Shown one piece after another: positions 1 through 9,239 of a stretch of 23,251 bases of DNA. The translations under genes were made by a program, and so were the position numbers. Source of the DNA: Annulohypoxylon bovei var. microspora. Its lineage: Eukaryota > Ascomycota > Sordariomycetes > Xylariales > Hypoxylaceae. The notes below the pieces were generated by a model. The model was not told where the DNA came from, ran no database searches, and saw only the letters and a list, made by a program, of their open reading frames with translations. The stretch covers positions 1 through 23,251 of the forward strand of contig MU405469.1 in the NCBI GenBank assembly GCA_022836615.1. The letters are read 5' to 3'. Position 1 is the first letter of the stretch, and each line of letters begins with the position of its first letter.

Positions 1-354
1 TATAAATTATATTCATTTAAATATAAAAGATAATTATTTATATAATATATATTATAATATTATATTAAAATTATTTTTATTTATAATAAATTTAAATTAT
101 AATCATTTTTAATTATTTAATGGTTTATAACCATTTTTATTTATATTAAATAATGTTATTAAATATTTAAATTTTTTTAAACTTAATTTTAATGGATATA
201 CTCGTTAAAATATCGTTATATGTTTTTTTATATTATATATTTTTAATTTTCCAATTTAATATAAATGTATAAAAAGTTTATTTATAATTAAAAATATTTT
301 TTTTATAAATTAAAATAAATATTTATAAGAATTATATATTTATTTTTTATATTA

Positions 355-568
355 TTATAATGGCGCTTAGTTATTATTACTTTTAAAATATATTAACAAA
401 GTAATTAATTAATGTTTCGGTTATAAAGTTAATATATAAAAATTTTTTAAAAGAAATTATTTTATGGTTTTTTTTTTTAACTTTTTATTTTAAATATTTT
501 TATTAATAAAGTATGTGGTTTTATTATTATATAAGCTTTGTTTTAATTTAAAATTTATTTACCGTGAT
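355..568 (+). repeat. Dispersed repeat A, copy 1
   Basis: Aligns in direct orientation to 20090-20305 over the whole length. There is one 2-bp length difference in a poly-T run, and nearly all substitutions are C/T or G/A; one A/T change was noticed. Landmarks are GCGCTTAGTTATTATTAC at 364 against a transition-only variant at 20099, and the shared AAGTTAATATATAAAAAT at 426 and 20161. It is probably a fragment of an old transposon family; which family is not visible. Confidence 0.7.
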
Positions 569-810
569 ATAATATTTAAAATTATTTATTTGTTTTATTT
601 CTTTAATTTAAAGGCTTATTTCCGAAAATTTTTTTTTTTTAAATATATAAACGTTTATATACCGATTTAATTCTTTTTAAGTTACGATATATTTAAAGTT
701 TTATTTTTAATTTATATTTAATTTTTAAAAGCTTTTATTTTTTTAAATAAAATTCTTTATATTAATGGTTATAAAGCTTTACTTTTATTTATAATAAAAT
801 ATTTCTTAAT

Positions 811-970
811 ATTTAATATAATAATTACGATTTATTTAACTTTTATTTTAAAACCCTTCCTTTATAAAATAACTTTTAAATGAAATAATTTTTATTTTAT
901 AATAATTAAAAAAACTTGTTTTACGCTTATATAATATTTATATTATAATTTGTAAATATGTTATAATAAT
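811..970 (+). repeat. Dispersed repeat B, copy 1
   Basis: Aligns without gaps to 13295-13454 (160 bp each, direct orientation). I count 15 differences, all transitions, with long identical stretches such as AACTTTTAAATG against AACTTTTAAATGG. Similarity stops sharply on both sides. The two copies bracket the Ty3/gypsy relic, so remnants of its LTRs are conceivable, but 160 bp is short and there is no PBS or PPT beside them. Confidence 0.75.
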
Positions 971-1117
971 TTGGTAACATTTTTTATTTTATAAAAAAAC
1001 CAGTAATTAATATTTAATTAATTAAAAAAATCTTTTTTTATTTAATTAATTATAATTAATTAAGATCCTTGTGGTTTATTTAATTTTAATATTTATTTTT
1101 AATTATTATTCTTTTTA

Positions 1118-1246
1118 TTAATCTTTAATTAATTTTCATTAATTTTTAATTAATTTTTATTAATTTTAATTAATCTTCATTAATTTTAATTGATTTTTAT
1201 CGATTTTAATTAATTTTTATCGATTTTTATTAATTTTTTTTAATTT
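1118..1246 (+). repeat. Imperfect ~20-bp tandem repeat
   Basis: About six units of an AATTAATTTTTATTAATTTT-like 20-mer, itself built of two related halves. Units vary by C/T changes (for example CATTAATTTT, TATCGATTTT). It is a minisatellite within the AT-rich block; no coding content. Confidence 0.6.
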
Positions 1247-2555
1247 TAAATTATTTTTTATTACTTGGATGGATATAATAAAGGAAAATAAGCCTTATAT
1301 AATTATATGTTATTAAATAATTACTTTTTAAAATAATCTTAAAAATGAATTAATTTTTTAACGAAAAAATATTACTTTTTAAAATAACGTTTTAATTTTA
1401 ATCCGTAAAATAATGGAATAATTTCTTTAAAAGCAAATTAAAGTATTAATTTAAATAACCCGTATTACCCGTACGAATGTTAATATTATAATAAAAAATT
1501 ATCCAAACGGTTAAAAAATTAATAAATACGTTTTTAATATTATAATTAAATTCGCTTTAAAATTTGCCGCTGATTTTATATTAAAAGAAAATAATTTTTT
1601 TTATTAAAAAAACGATATTCTTTAATATTAATAAAACGATTTTATTATTTTTCTTTTTATATAACATAACCCATAAAATAACCCCGTTATTTTAAGTAAG
1701 GAAATATTTAATATTAATAATTCTTTAAAAACTTTTATTAAATAAAAATTATATAAAAAACCAGGAATTATTTTATTAAATATTTAATAAAATAATATTT
1801 TATTAAATCTTAAAAAACTTTTCATTTTACGGAATTTACGATATTAAGAAAACGATTTTTTTATATGGGATTATTATTCCCTTATTTTTAATTAATTTTT
1901 TTTATTATTTAATATTAATGAAATAAGTATTTTATTATTATAATTATTTATATTTTTTTTTAAAAGTTAATTATTATTTTCTTTAAATGAAATAAATTTA
2001 AAGCGATTACTTAATTTTATTATTTTAATCTTATATATATTATTATAAAAATAATTATAAAATAATTTAAAAATATATAAATTAATATTTCCATTAATAA
2101 AAATTAAATAAACTTTAATATTATTAACCCGATTTTACTTTACCCAAGCATTAATACGGTTAAATTTATTATTAATATTAACTTTAAACGTAGTTTTAAA
2201 AAAAAAAAAACCTTAATGAAATCCACGGGATTATCCTTTACCATTATTATTTTTATCATTTTCATTATTTTTAAATTTATCGTTTTCCGACTTAAAAAAA
2301 AGCCTTAAAAATCCTAGAAATCCTGGAAATCTTATAACGGAAAATCTTAAAAAGAATCCCGAAAAAAAAAAGTTTAAACGAATTAAATTCATTAAGAAAT
2401 AATTTAAATTAATTATTTTCCTTTTTAATATAAAAATTAAACATTTTATTTTTAACATTATAATTTCTTAAAAAATAAAATTTTTTAAAAAAATTTATTT
2501 AATTTTTATTATTTTAAAATTTATTTAAGCGCGAAAAACATTAATATTTTTTTTT

Positions 2556-2640
2556 AAAATAAAACGAAAATTCTTTATTAAAATAAAATTTTAATTTTCC
2601 GTTAAAATAAAATTTTTTATTAAAATAAAATGAGATTTTT
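2556..2640 (+). repeat. Short tandem repeat, AAAATAAAA-led units
   Basis: Four units starting AAAATAAAAT or AAAATAAAAC, at 2556, 2580, 2604 and 2622, of 24, 24, 18 and about 19 bp. They differ in the T/C-rich second half. Confidence 0.5.
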
Positions 2641-2692
2641 ATATTTAATATAAACGTAATAAATATTACAAATTAAATAAAAGTTATTATTA

Positions 2693-2768
2693 TGCCGGCA
2701 AGTACCTTAAGTGGCTAAGTAATACCAAAATAAACAAAATAAATAAAATAAAGAAAATAAAGAAATAA
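2693..2768 (+). other. GC micro-island followed by A-rich simple sequence
   Basis: Positions 2693-2730 hold a sequence of near-normal composition (TGCCGGCAAGTACCTTAAG, then TGGCTAAGTAATACC) within otherwise about 10% GC DNA. From 2727 to 2768 it becomes an AAATAAA/AAAGAAA simple repeat. The island may be the end of an inserted element that escaped mutation. No matching partner end was found in the window. Confidence 0.4.
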
Positions 2769-3772
2769 TCCGCTTCTTTTAAATCCGCTTTTTAAAAATT
2801 TACCTTTTTTTTTTTTAAATTTATTTCCCTTTAACTTTTTATAATTAATAAATAATTTAAATTTAATTAATAACTTTTTTATTTAAATAATAAATGTTTT
2901 CCAAATATAACACATTAATTAAATAAATTACTTAATAATATATAAATGGAAATTAATATAAATTAAATATTTTTATTTAAATTTAAATAAAATATTATAT
3001 AAAAAAATAAATTTTATAATAATAAGAAAATTTATATATTAAAAAAATGTTTATTTATTTATAAATAATATAAAAAAATACGTAATAATTATTATATAAG
3101 CGGATATAATTTATAAAAATTTTATATAATTATTATAAAATAACACTTAAAAATAATAAATAAAAAAAGTTTCTTAAAATTTTAAGGCTTTTTATAATAA
3201 AAATTTTAAAAAGGTTTTTTAAATTATTATTTTACGTTTTAAAATATTAATAATAATAACATTAAAATAATTAAAAAACCTTAATTTTACTTATAAATTA
3301 AATCGTATTACGATTAAAAAGTTTATTTATTTTTAAGTAATAAACATTATATAAATTATAAAGGTAACCGGAAGAAATTCTTTAATATAATAAATATTAA
3401 AAATATATAATTTAATTTATTTATTACTTAAATAATTGGTGGTTTAATTAAATAATATTATTAGTTTTTTTTTAAACGATTAATTTTTTCATTTAAAAGA
3501 AAAAGCATTTATATATAAAATTATTATTAAATTATATTATTAATTTTAAAATTTTAATAAAAATATATAAATTTTTTTAATTATTAATTAAATGCTTATT
3601 AATTATTAATTACTTTAAATTAATATAATAATATTATAATAATTAACTTTATTAACCCTGATAAAATTAACTTATAATTATTTTAAAAGTTTTATATTAA
3701 ATTCATTATTATTTATTAAATTAATTTATTAAGTTTTAATATTATTAAATGTTTTAAAAGAAATAACCGTAA

Positions 3773-4111
3773 ATTTATATTTTAAAAAAATATATTAATA
3801 AAGAAATTTTTAACCTTAATTTAATTAATGTAAAAGCTTTAATTAATGTAAATTATAATGCGAAAATAATTTCTTTTATAAAAATTAATTTTAACCTTAA
3901 AAAATATGAATGTTATGCGGAAGCGGATGGTTTTTATGTAAACGAAATAATGGTTTATTTAAATGAAAACGGAACGGAAGCTCGTTTTAATATAAAAGTT
4001 ATAATTACGGAAGTTTATAAAAATAATTTTAAAAATGACGATAAAGTAAATGGATTCGAATTAAATAAAACGGATAAATTTTTTAATATAATAATAAAGT
4101 TTTTATTATAA
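3773..4111 (+). pseudogene. Stop-free relic frame upstream of gypsy pol, possible gag part
   Basis: 113 codons counting the terminal TAA, with no internal stop, in DNA where stops normally recur every 5-10 codons. The frame runs from after the TAA at 3770 to the TAA at 4109. The encoded string has balanced composition in its middle (YECYAEADGFYVNEIMVY at about 3905-3958, then NENGTEARFNIKVIITEVY). Its codons are rich in GAA, GCG and GGN. No family is recognised. It lies just upstream of the protease-like part of the gypsy relic, so a gag C-terminus or a leader of the polyprotein is plausible, but its frame differs from that of the downstream pol. There is no credible ATG near the 5' end, and the true start is unknown. 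Confidence 0.5.
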
Positions 4112-4290
4112 ATAATAATAATAAAAAAAATATTAAAGAAATAACATTTTAAAATAATGGTTATTTTTTATTAAAATAATATTTAAATATAAAAGAAGAA
4201 ATTTTCGTAATAAATAAATTAATAAAAATTAATAATAATATTTTTTATATTATTAAACTTAAAATTATAAAATTTAAAAAGGATAAAATT

Positions 4291-5235
4291 ATGTGTTAAA
4301 AATGTAAAAAAATATTTTTATTAAAAAACATTTTTATGAAATACGTATATATTAAAGTATATGTATTAATAAAAAATATAAAAAAATATTAATAATTAAT
4401 TATTAAAGATATTAAAAAAGAATTTTAAAATGTAAAAGTATTATATTAAAATGGAAATAAAAATGGCTTCGTAAATTTTAAAAATATAAAAACATTATAT
4501 AATAAAATATTCATTAAAACATTAATAAAGTTTAAAATTATAAAAATTATTTTTAAATTATACTTTAAATAATATTTGGATAAAAAGCATATATATATAA
4601 ATTTTAAAGTATGGTTTTACGAATTATTAAAAGTTTAAATAATATATAAAAATATAAAAATTAACGGAAAAATGGTGGATAAATAATAATTAATAAATAA
4701 TTGTAAAGATTATAAAATTAAACATAAAAAAAAAAGTTATAAAATAAAAAATATTAATGGAAAATTAACTTTTAAAAATTTAATAACTTTTCATTTATTA
4801 ATATTAATATAACATTAAAAAGAATTAATAAAAACGTTAATTTAAATTAAAATATAAATTAATAATAATTTAAAATTAAATCTTTTATTAAAAATAAAAT
4901 GGTTAAAATTACATGGAGCGATTATTAATTATTTTAAACGAATAATAACGTTAAAATTTTATTAAAAAACGAATATTTCCATCGAAATTTATAAATTAAT
5001 AAAACTTATTAACCGTAAAATAATAACCCGTTAAAACGTGATAATATTACCATATATTTTAACTTTTTTATATATAAGTTATAAAGATTTATTTCGAACG
5101 GATGAATTTAATAATAAAAAAAAATATTTTTTTTTTAAAAATTTTTTAAAAATATTAAATATTATTATTTTAATAATAAATATAAAAATGGTTTTAATGG
5201 TAAATAACATTAATAAACCATTAAAAATCCATTAA
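4291..5235 (+). pseudogene. Gypsy pol N-terminal part: CxxC motif and protease-like region
   Basis: This frame (codon starts 4291, 4294 and so on) is the same phase as the reverse transcriptase downstream. A Cys-stop-Lys-Cys (CxxC) pattern at 4294-4305 recalls the zinc-finger-like segment that precedes the protease in some fungal gypsy polyproteins. At 4669-4710 comes an INGKMVD, stop, stop, LINNC stretch, possibly the mutated protease LID-type active site, with Asn where Asp is expected (4696). At 4900-4920, WLKLHGA followed by IINY fits the conserved 'G-x-P-W-L-x-x-H/D' end of the fungal gypsy protease. The last 65 or so codons (5038-5235) are stop-free, hydrophobic, and likely linker. The protease assignment rests on position and the WLKLHGA landmark. 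The active-site reading is uncertain. Confidence 0.6.
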
Positions 5236-5490
5236 AATTAAAAGATTAATAAAATTTATAACGTTAATAATAAAAGATAATTTAAAACGAATATTTTTAT
5301 ATTTTTTTTTAACGAATTTAATTTAACGGATAAAATTATAAAAACGTTCATGTTTTCACATAAATTTAAAAATTTAATAAAAAGGATTAAAGTTTAAAAA
5401 AAAGCTTAAAATATTAAAAGAAAATAAAAAAAAAATAAACTTTTATTAAAAATTCGAATAAAAAACACTAATTTAAGATTAATTAAATTA
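5236..5490 (+). pseudogene. Gypsy protease-RT linker, left of insertion
   Basis: The pol phase continues from the protease-like part with few stops (for example TNIFIFFFNEFNLTDKIIKT at about 5290). No domain is identifiable, as expected for the variable linker between protease and reverse transcriptase. It stops abruptly where GC content jumps at about 5491. Confidence 0.45.
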
Positions 5491-5520
5491 AAAGACGTTC
5501 CATCCATACATGAGGTCCCC

Positions 5521-5592
5521 GTTCCGGGAACACAAAACCCGAACTTTCCACACCCGCACGGGCCACCTTAAAACACCTTGGGTTCGAATCCC
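5521..5592 (+). other. Short palindrome and tRNA B-box-like motif
   Basis: GTTCCGGGAAC at 5521-5531 is a perfect odd palindrome. GGGTTCGAATCCC at 5580-5592 contains an exact RNA polymerase III B-box (GGTTCGAATCC). No A-box, anticodon arm or acceptor complementary to the downstream GCATTGT can be found, so this is not a functional tRNA. A tRNA-derived SINE fragment is possible. Confidence 0.35.
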
Positions 5593-5676
5593 ATGCATTG
5601 TAAACTTTTACTTAATCTTCAATATCACCGCTCGTCCCGCCGCCCTCAACCCATCCCTCCAACCCTCCAGCCCTAT

Positions 5677-5746
5677 GTATTGGCGGCTGCGTGCCTTTGC
5701 TCGGCGCGCTGGCGCGCGCCTCGCAAAGCCCCTCCGCCGCCAGTAC
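5677..5746. repeat. 70-bp imperfect palindrome
   Basis: Two 33-bp arms (5677-5709 and 5714-5746) around a TGGC loop, 26 of 33 positions paired by hand alignment. The inner 7 bp (GGCGCGC/GCGCGCC) and the outer GTAYTGGCGGC ends are the best-paired parts. Cruciform or RNA hairpin formation is likely. The right arm ends in GTAC, which also starts the next hairpin at 5743. Confidence 0.8.
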
Positions 5747-5918
5747 GGAGCACCCGTACAACCCCGTACAACCCTCAAGATCACCTTCAACCCCAACCCT
5801 TCAACCCCAACCCCCTAACCCTCCAGTACGGGGCACCCTCATCCCCGGCCCTTCATCCCCGGCCCTTCAACCCCTTCAACCCCCGGCCCTCTATCCCTCC
5901 AGTACGGGGCACCCGTAC
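5743..5918 (+). repeat. GTACGGG-GCA-CCCGTAC hairpin units
   Basis: A 17-nt hairpin, GTACGGG, loop GCA, CCCGTAC, is perfect at 5902-5918. It has one mismatch at 5743-5759, and only the left arm remains at 5826. The units sit in CCAGTACGGRGCACC contexts spaced 82 and 76 bp, so this is a degenerate tandem array of roughly 80 bp. The GTACGGG core recurs in the array at 23078-23251. Confidence 0.7.
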
Positions 5919-5982
5919 AACCCCCAGGATCACCCTCATCCCCCGGGCCCTTCAACCCCATCTCCGATCCCCAGCCCTGATC

Positions 5983-6209
5983 TCTCATCCCGATCCCCAG
6001 CGGCCCCGATCCCCAGCGGCCCCGAATCCCAGCCCCGATCCCCAGCCCCAATCCCTAGCAGCCCCGATCCCGGCCCCGATTTTTCATCCCAATCCCCAGC
6101 AGCCCCGATCCCTACCTAGCAGCCCCGATCCCAGCCCCGATTTCTCATCCCGATCCCTAGCGGCCCCGATCCCCAGCGGCCCCGAATCCCAGCCCCGATC
6201 CCCAGCCCC
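5983..6209 (+). repeat. C-rich minisatellite with 160-bp duplicated segment
   Basis: Built from CCCCGATCCCCAGC and GCGGCCCCGAATCCCAG phrases. The 67 bp at 5983-6049 recur at 6143-6209 with one difference (C at 5998, T at 6158). A more diverged intermediate copy begins near 6085. Low divergence indicates recent expansion, in contrast to the flanking mutated DNA. Confidence 0.75.
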
Positions 6210-6234
6210 CCCTGGATTTCTAACCTTTCCCCTT

Positions 6235-6329
6235 GATTACGTAATTCGCTTACATAAGCAAAACCTCCAAAGCCCGGGCGGCACCTTAAGCCTTTTGGCC
6301 TTATATAGCCATTGCGCGCTTACGTAATC
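6235..6329. mobile_element. 95-bp unit with 10-bp terminal inverted repeats (MITE-like)
   Basis: GATTACGTAA at 6235-6244 is the exact reverse complement of TTACGTAATC at 6320-6329. The interior is non-repetitive, with an AAGCCTTTTGGCCTT partial palindrome and a TTATATAG box. Length and termini fit a miniature inverted-repeat element or the end structure of the larger C-rich insertion. No clear target-site duplication: the flanks are CCTT and TTTT. Confidence 0.45.
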
Positions 6330-6330
6330 T

Positions 6331-6720
6331 TTTTTAAAAACTTCAAATAATTATAACTTTTTAAATAATTAATTAAAAAAATTAAAAAAATTAAAATTAA
6401 TTTATTTCGATTTTATTATTAATTTTAAATTTTATTTTATTTTATATAAAATATATAATTTATTTTACATTTTCGATTTTTTTCGATTTTAAAAAATTAC
6501 CGCATTAAGAAAACCGATATTTTTAAAAATGCTTTATTCGCGGAAATAACGGAGTTAAATTTCTATGACACGAAAAAAATCATTTCGATATAATAATTTT
6601 TTTAAAATTCGGGTATTAATAAAAAATAAAATATATATATAATATATAAATAAAATTTATACGGAAAAAATAAAAACGATTTTAAAAAAATATAACATAT
6701 AAATAAAACATTATATAATT
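6331..6720 (+). pseudogene. Gypsy linker, right of insertion
   Basis: AT-rich DNA resumes abruptly. A partly open frame near 6528-6590 (NALFAEITELNFYDTKK) lies in a different phase from the RT and is not assignable. By position it is the second half of the protease-RT linker. Confidence 0.35.
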
Positions 6721-7735
6721 TAAATATTTAAAAATAAAAAAATATAAATAAATTTTATATTAAATTAATAAAAGCGTAAAATTTATATATATGTTTATAA
6801 ATTAAATTTTAAAAATAAAAAATTTTTTAATAAAATATATAACGATATATATAATAATGGAAAAATGTTATAAATGAAAAACTTAATATTATTTATTAAC
6901 CTTATTTTCGTGGTTTAAAAAATAATAAATGGTAAACGGAAAAATCGTATAATAATCGATTTATATTTATTAAATAATATAATAATTTTTAATATATATT
7001 TATTATTAATATAAAAAAATGTTATTGCGGATATTAAAAAAAAAAAAAAAGTTATAATAATAAATGGGAAAAGTTTCTTCCATTAATTTTTAATATTTAA
7101 CCTTTATAAAAATAAAATAATAATTATTTTATTAAAAAAATTAAAAGTTTTAAACATGGTATTAATAAGTTATTAAAATAATTTTTTTTATATATAAAAG
7201 TTTATAAATTAAAAGTTTTATTTACATAAAAAATATTACAAAGTATATTTAAATAATATTATAATTTATAATAATATAAAAAAAGATTATTTAAAACACT
7301 TTAACGTAATATTTAAAACTTTTTAAAAATTAAAAATTATCATGGCTTTTTAAAAGTTTTTTATAATATATAATTCCATTAAATTTTTAAGTTTTTTAAT
7401 GGATAAATTCGGTACATTAATTACGTTAAATAAAGTTAAAATAATTAAAAAAATTAAAATTTTTAAAACATTTAAAAATTTAAAAACTTATATTAAAATA
7501 ATTATATAATTAAAAAAATATATTCTTTAATATTAATAAAAAATTTAATCGCTTTAAAAAAAAAATAATAATGTTTAATAAAAACCGAATTATAAAAAAC
7601 TTATTAATAAGGAATAAAATAATTCAAAAAAAGTGGATTTTAAAAAAGGAAATTTAAATTTATAAAAAATAAAAAAAAAGTTTTTTATTTTATTTAATAT
7701 AACTTAATAATAAAAACGTATTTATTATATTAAAA
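6721..7735 (+). pseudogene. Ty3/gypsy reverse transcriptase relic
   Basis: Reverse transcriptase copies element RNA into DNA; here it is dead. In the phase 6721, 6724 and so on, the landmarks of a fungal Ty3/gypsy RT appear in order. FVV-stop-K at 6907 matches 'FVVWK' (TGG to TAA). RIIID-L at 6946-6963 matches 'R-x-x-x-D-L', with that Asp kept. INGKSFFH at 7060-7083 matches 'IDxxSFFxQW'. KVYLNNIIIY at 7240-7269 matches 'Y-x-DD'. FLSFLMDKFG at 7384-7413 matches 'LLG-x-x-VD-x-FG'. KTFKNLKTYI near 7465-7500 matches 'RTLK-x-LETYIGLTG'. The three catalytic Asp codons (7063, 7252, 7255) now read AAT (Asn). About a dozen in-frame TAA codons interrupt it. Its phase is lost near 7735, where RNase H continues in another frame. 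Confidence 0.88.
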
Positions 7736-7739
7736 TTTT

Positions 7740-8288
7740 AATAAAATTATTTTTATTAAATTAAATGCGGTAAAAAAACGGGGATATAACGTAATAATTT
7801 TTTATATGGAAAAAAATTAAAATGAAATAAATATATATTTAAATAAAATATAATTAATTATGTTTTTAAATAAAGTTTTTATAAAAGTGGAAAAAAAATA
7901 TAATATAATAAAATTAAAAGTTTTTTATTTAACGTGGATTATATGAAATTTACGATTATAATTTTAATTTAATAAATTAAATGTGGTGATTTTAATAAAT
8001 TATAAAGTTATTAAAAAAATAATTTAATAAAAAAACTTTATTATGGTTAATATAATTAAAAATAACCCGAAATTAATTATAATATCAGTTTTTTTAAATT
8101 AATTTTAATTAAATGTAAAACATATCCCCGGAAAATTAAATTTTATTTTAAATGCATTATTAAAATTATTAATAAAAATAAACGACAAAAACGAAAAAAA
8201 AAAAAATAACGAAATTAAAAGTAAATTAAATAATTTAATAAATTATTTTACATTTTTATTAAATAAAATTCGCTTAAATATAAAATTT
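7740..8288 (+). pseudogene. Ty3/gypsy RNase H relic
   Basis: RNase H removes the RNA strand after reverse transcription. In the phase 7740, 7743 and so on, KLNAVKKRGYNVIIFYME (7758-7811) matches 'LDASKxxxGxVxxH'. FLNKVFIKVEKKYNIIKLKV (to about 7922) matches 'LSRxLxxAExxYxxTELEV'. VVILINYK (7983-8006) matches 'VVxTDHK', and VKHIPGKLNFILNALLKLL (from 8115) matches the domain end 'VRHIPGKxNxVPDALSRL'. Catalytic Asp codons at 7764 and 7998 now read Asn, and the Glu in 'TELE' reads Lys. The last 60 codons (8109-8288) are stop-free, an acid-to-amide biased spacer before the integrase. Confidence 0.85.
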
Positions 8289-8405
8289 TAAAAAAAATTA
8301 TAAAAAAAATATTAAAAAAACGGAAAATACAAAAAGATTTTATAAGATTTAAAAAAAAAGTTATAAATGAAAGGAAAAAAATTTAATATTAAAAATAAAT
8401 TATTA

Positions 8406-8640
8406 TATTATATTATCGGAAAAAAATAAAAAAAATTAATCATTCCGGCATTATGCATTTAACGGATTTTTTAACAAGTTTATAATAAAAAATATTATTT
8501 CGGTTTTTAAAAAATAATAACGGAATTAAAAAATTTAATAATTAATAATTTTTTTAATTAATTACGTAATTATTTAAATTATTATTTAAAATATATTAAA
8601 AATAAAATAAATAAAAAAAACCATTAAATTATTTATATTT
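8406..8640 (+). pseudogene. Gypsy integrase, N-terminal zinc-binding (H2C2) relic
   Basis: Same phase as the RNase H. LIIPALCI (about 8436-8459), stop, RIF, then a YYFGF near 8493 correspond to 'LxIPxxLxxxIFxxAHxxxxHxGxxRT'. It is followed by LRNYLNYYLKYI at about 8560-8600, matching 'LRxYIxxCPxCQ'. The zinc-ligand His and Cys codons read Tyr or other residues, as expected from C-to-T change of CAC and G-to-A change of TGC. Function is lost. Confidence 0.7.
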
Positions 8641-8649
8641 CATTAAAAG

Positions 8650-9238
8650 CAAATTAATACCATATTACATAATAATAATAAATTTCATTATAAAATTATT
8701 TAAAATTTCATTAAAAAACACGTTTTAAAAAATATTAAATTATAATTATTATAATATTTTAATAATAAATATTTATAAGTTTTTTAAAAAAATAATTTTA
8801 ATTTTAAAAATTTTTTAATATATAATTAAAAAATAAGCGGAAATATACTTTAAATGCTTATTATTATATAATTAAAAAATATTAAAAAAAATAATTTTAA
8901 ATTAAAATAAAATAAAATTTTTAAAAGTTTAATAAATTATATTTTTAAAAACAAAAATCGTATAAAACTTTTTAATAACATAACATTTATAAATAAATAA
9001 ATAAAATGAAAAATGAAATTAAAACATAAAAATAAATATCCGATTTTATATATTATTATTAATAATTTTATGGAATTTTATAATTTTATTTTTATAATAT
9101 AATTTAAATAATATAAAATTATTTATTTTAAAAAAATCCTTAAATAAAGTAATTTTAAATTTTAAATTAACCATGATAATATCGATTTTAAAAATACCAT
9201 ATAATGCGATAAATTTTAAAACATTAAAAAACGTATAT
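8650..9238 (+). pseudogene. Gypsy integrase catalytic core relic, cut by an LTR element
   Basis: The phase shifts to 8660, 8663 and so on. IIINFIIKL from 8672 matches the 'xxxDFIxxLP' that carries the first catalytic Asp, whose codon at 8681 is now AAT. IINIYKFFKKIILI (about 8762-8803) matches 'TVTDKFSKRxxLIPG'. A WAEIYFK-like AEIYFKCLLLYN follows (about 8835-8870). The DxD and Glu residues farther on cannot be placed with confidence. The frame reaches PYNAINFKTLKNVY (9197-9238) and is then interrupted by the 1.76-kb LTR element. The same phase resumes at 11009, so the two halves were one reading frame. Confidence 0.75.
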
Positions 9239-9239
9239 T
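9235..9239 (+). repeat. Target-site duplication, left (ATATT)
   Basis: ATATT immediately precedes the left LTR and recurs at 11002-11006 after the right LTR; the shared string extends to ATATTA. Five bp is the usual duplication size for LTR elements. AT-rich surroundings make chance agreement possible. If the LTR began one base earlier (TA, a mutated TG), the flanks would not match exactly. Confidence 0.6.

Larger units (their letters stand above)
1..5490. other. AT-rich, RIP-type block (left)
   Basis: Sequence of about 10-20% GC by eye, with TAA in every frame every few codons. Residual C and G sit mostly in CG, CC or GC steps. Stretches 1-354, 569-810, 971-1117, 1247-2555 and 2769-3772 hold nothing I can name beyond poly(A/T) runs and fragments too degraded to assign. 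A 75-codon minus-strand open stretch at 2231-2458 is low-complexity (Asn, Lys, Phe, Leu) with no domain. The block is interpreted as RIP-mutated repeats because recognisable retroelement domains emerge from 4.3 kb and repeat copies differ by transitions. Confidence 0.8.
5491..6330 (+). mobile_element. C-rich, un-RIPed insertion in the gypsy linker
   Basis: About 840 bp of GC-rich, strongly C-skewed DNA lies between two AT-rich halves of the same gypsy polyprotein, so it inserted or expanded after the element landed. It holds a tRNA B-box-like motif, a 70-bp palindrome (5677-5746), three CCAGTACGGRGCACC units at 5741, 5823 and 5899, a CCCCGATCCCCAGC minisatellite (5983-6209) and a 95-bp inverted-repeat unit (6235-6329). 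Open frames of up to 249 codons exist only because the plus strand lacks T-rich stops. Their products are Pro/Ser/Ala low-complexity strings and are not credited as genes. No target-site duplication was found at its edges, so the transposon type is unknown. Confidence 0.65.

Noticed and set aside
2231..2458. 75-codon minus-strand open stretch
   Set aside because: Asn/Lys/Phe low-complexity, no family, and the plus strand reads equally well in part. At most a glycine-rich relic after G-to-A change, which cannot be shown.
5510..5610. Possible tRNA gene around GGGTTCGAATCCC
   Set aside because: No A-box, no anticodon stem, no acceptor complement to the sequence after the T-arm, and the T-stem has a mismatch.
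5811..5822. Telomere-like CCCTAACCCT, and GATTAGGGTAG at about 23187
   Set aside because: Each is a single unit inside unrelated C-rich or G-rich repeats; no tandem telomere tract is present.
5510..6327. Overlapping open frames of 62-249 codons on both strands, Pro/Ser/Ala or Gly/Arg-rich
   Set aside because: They lie over tandem C-rich repeats lacking stop codons by composition. Overlapping frames are open together, and the products are low-complexity with no domain.
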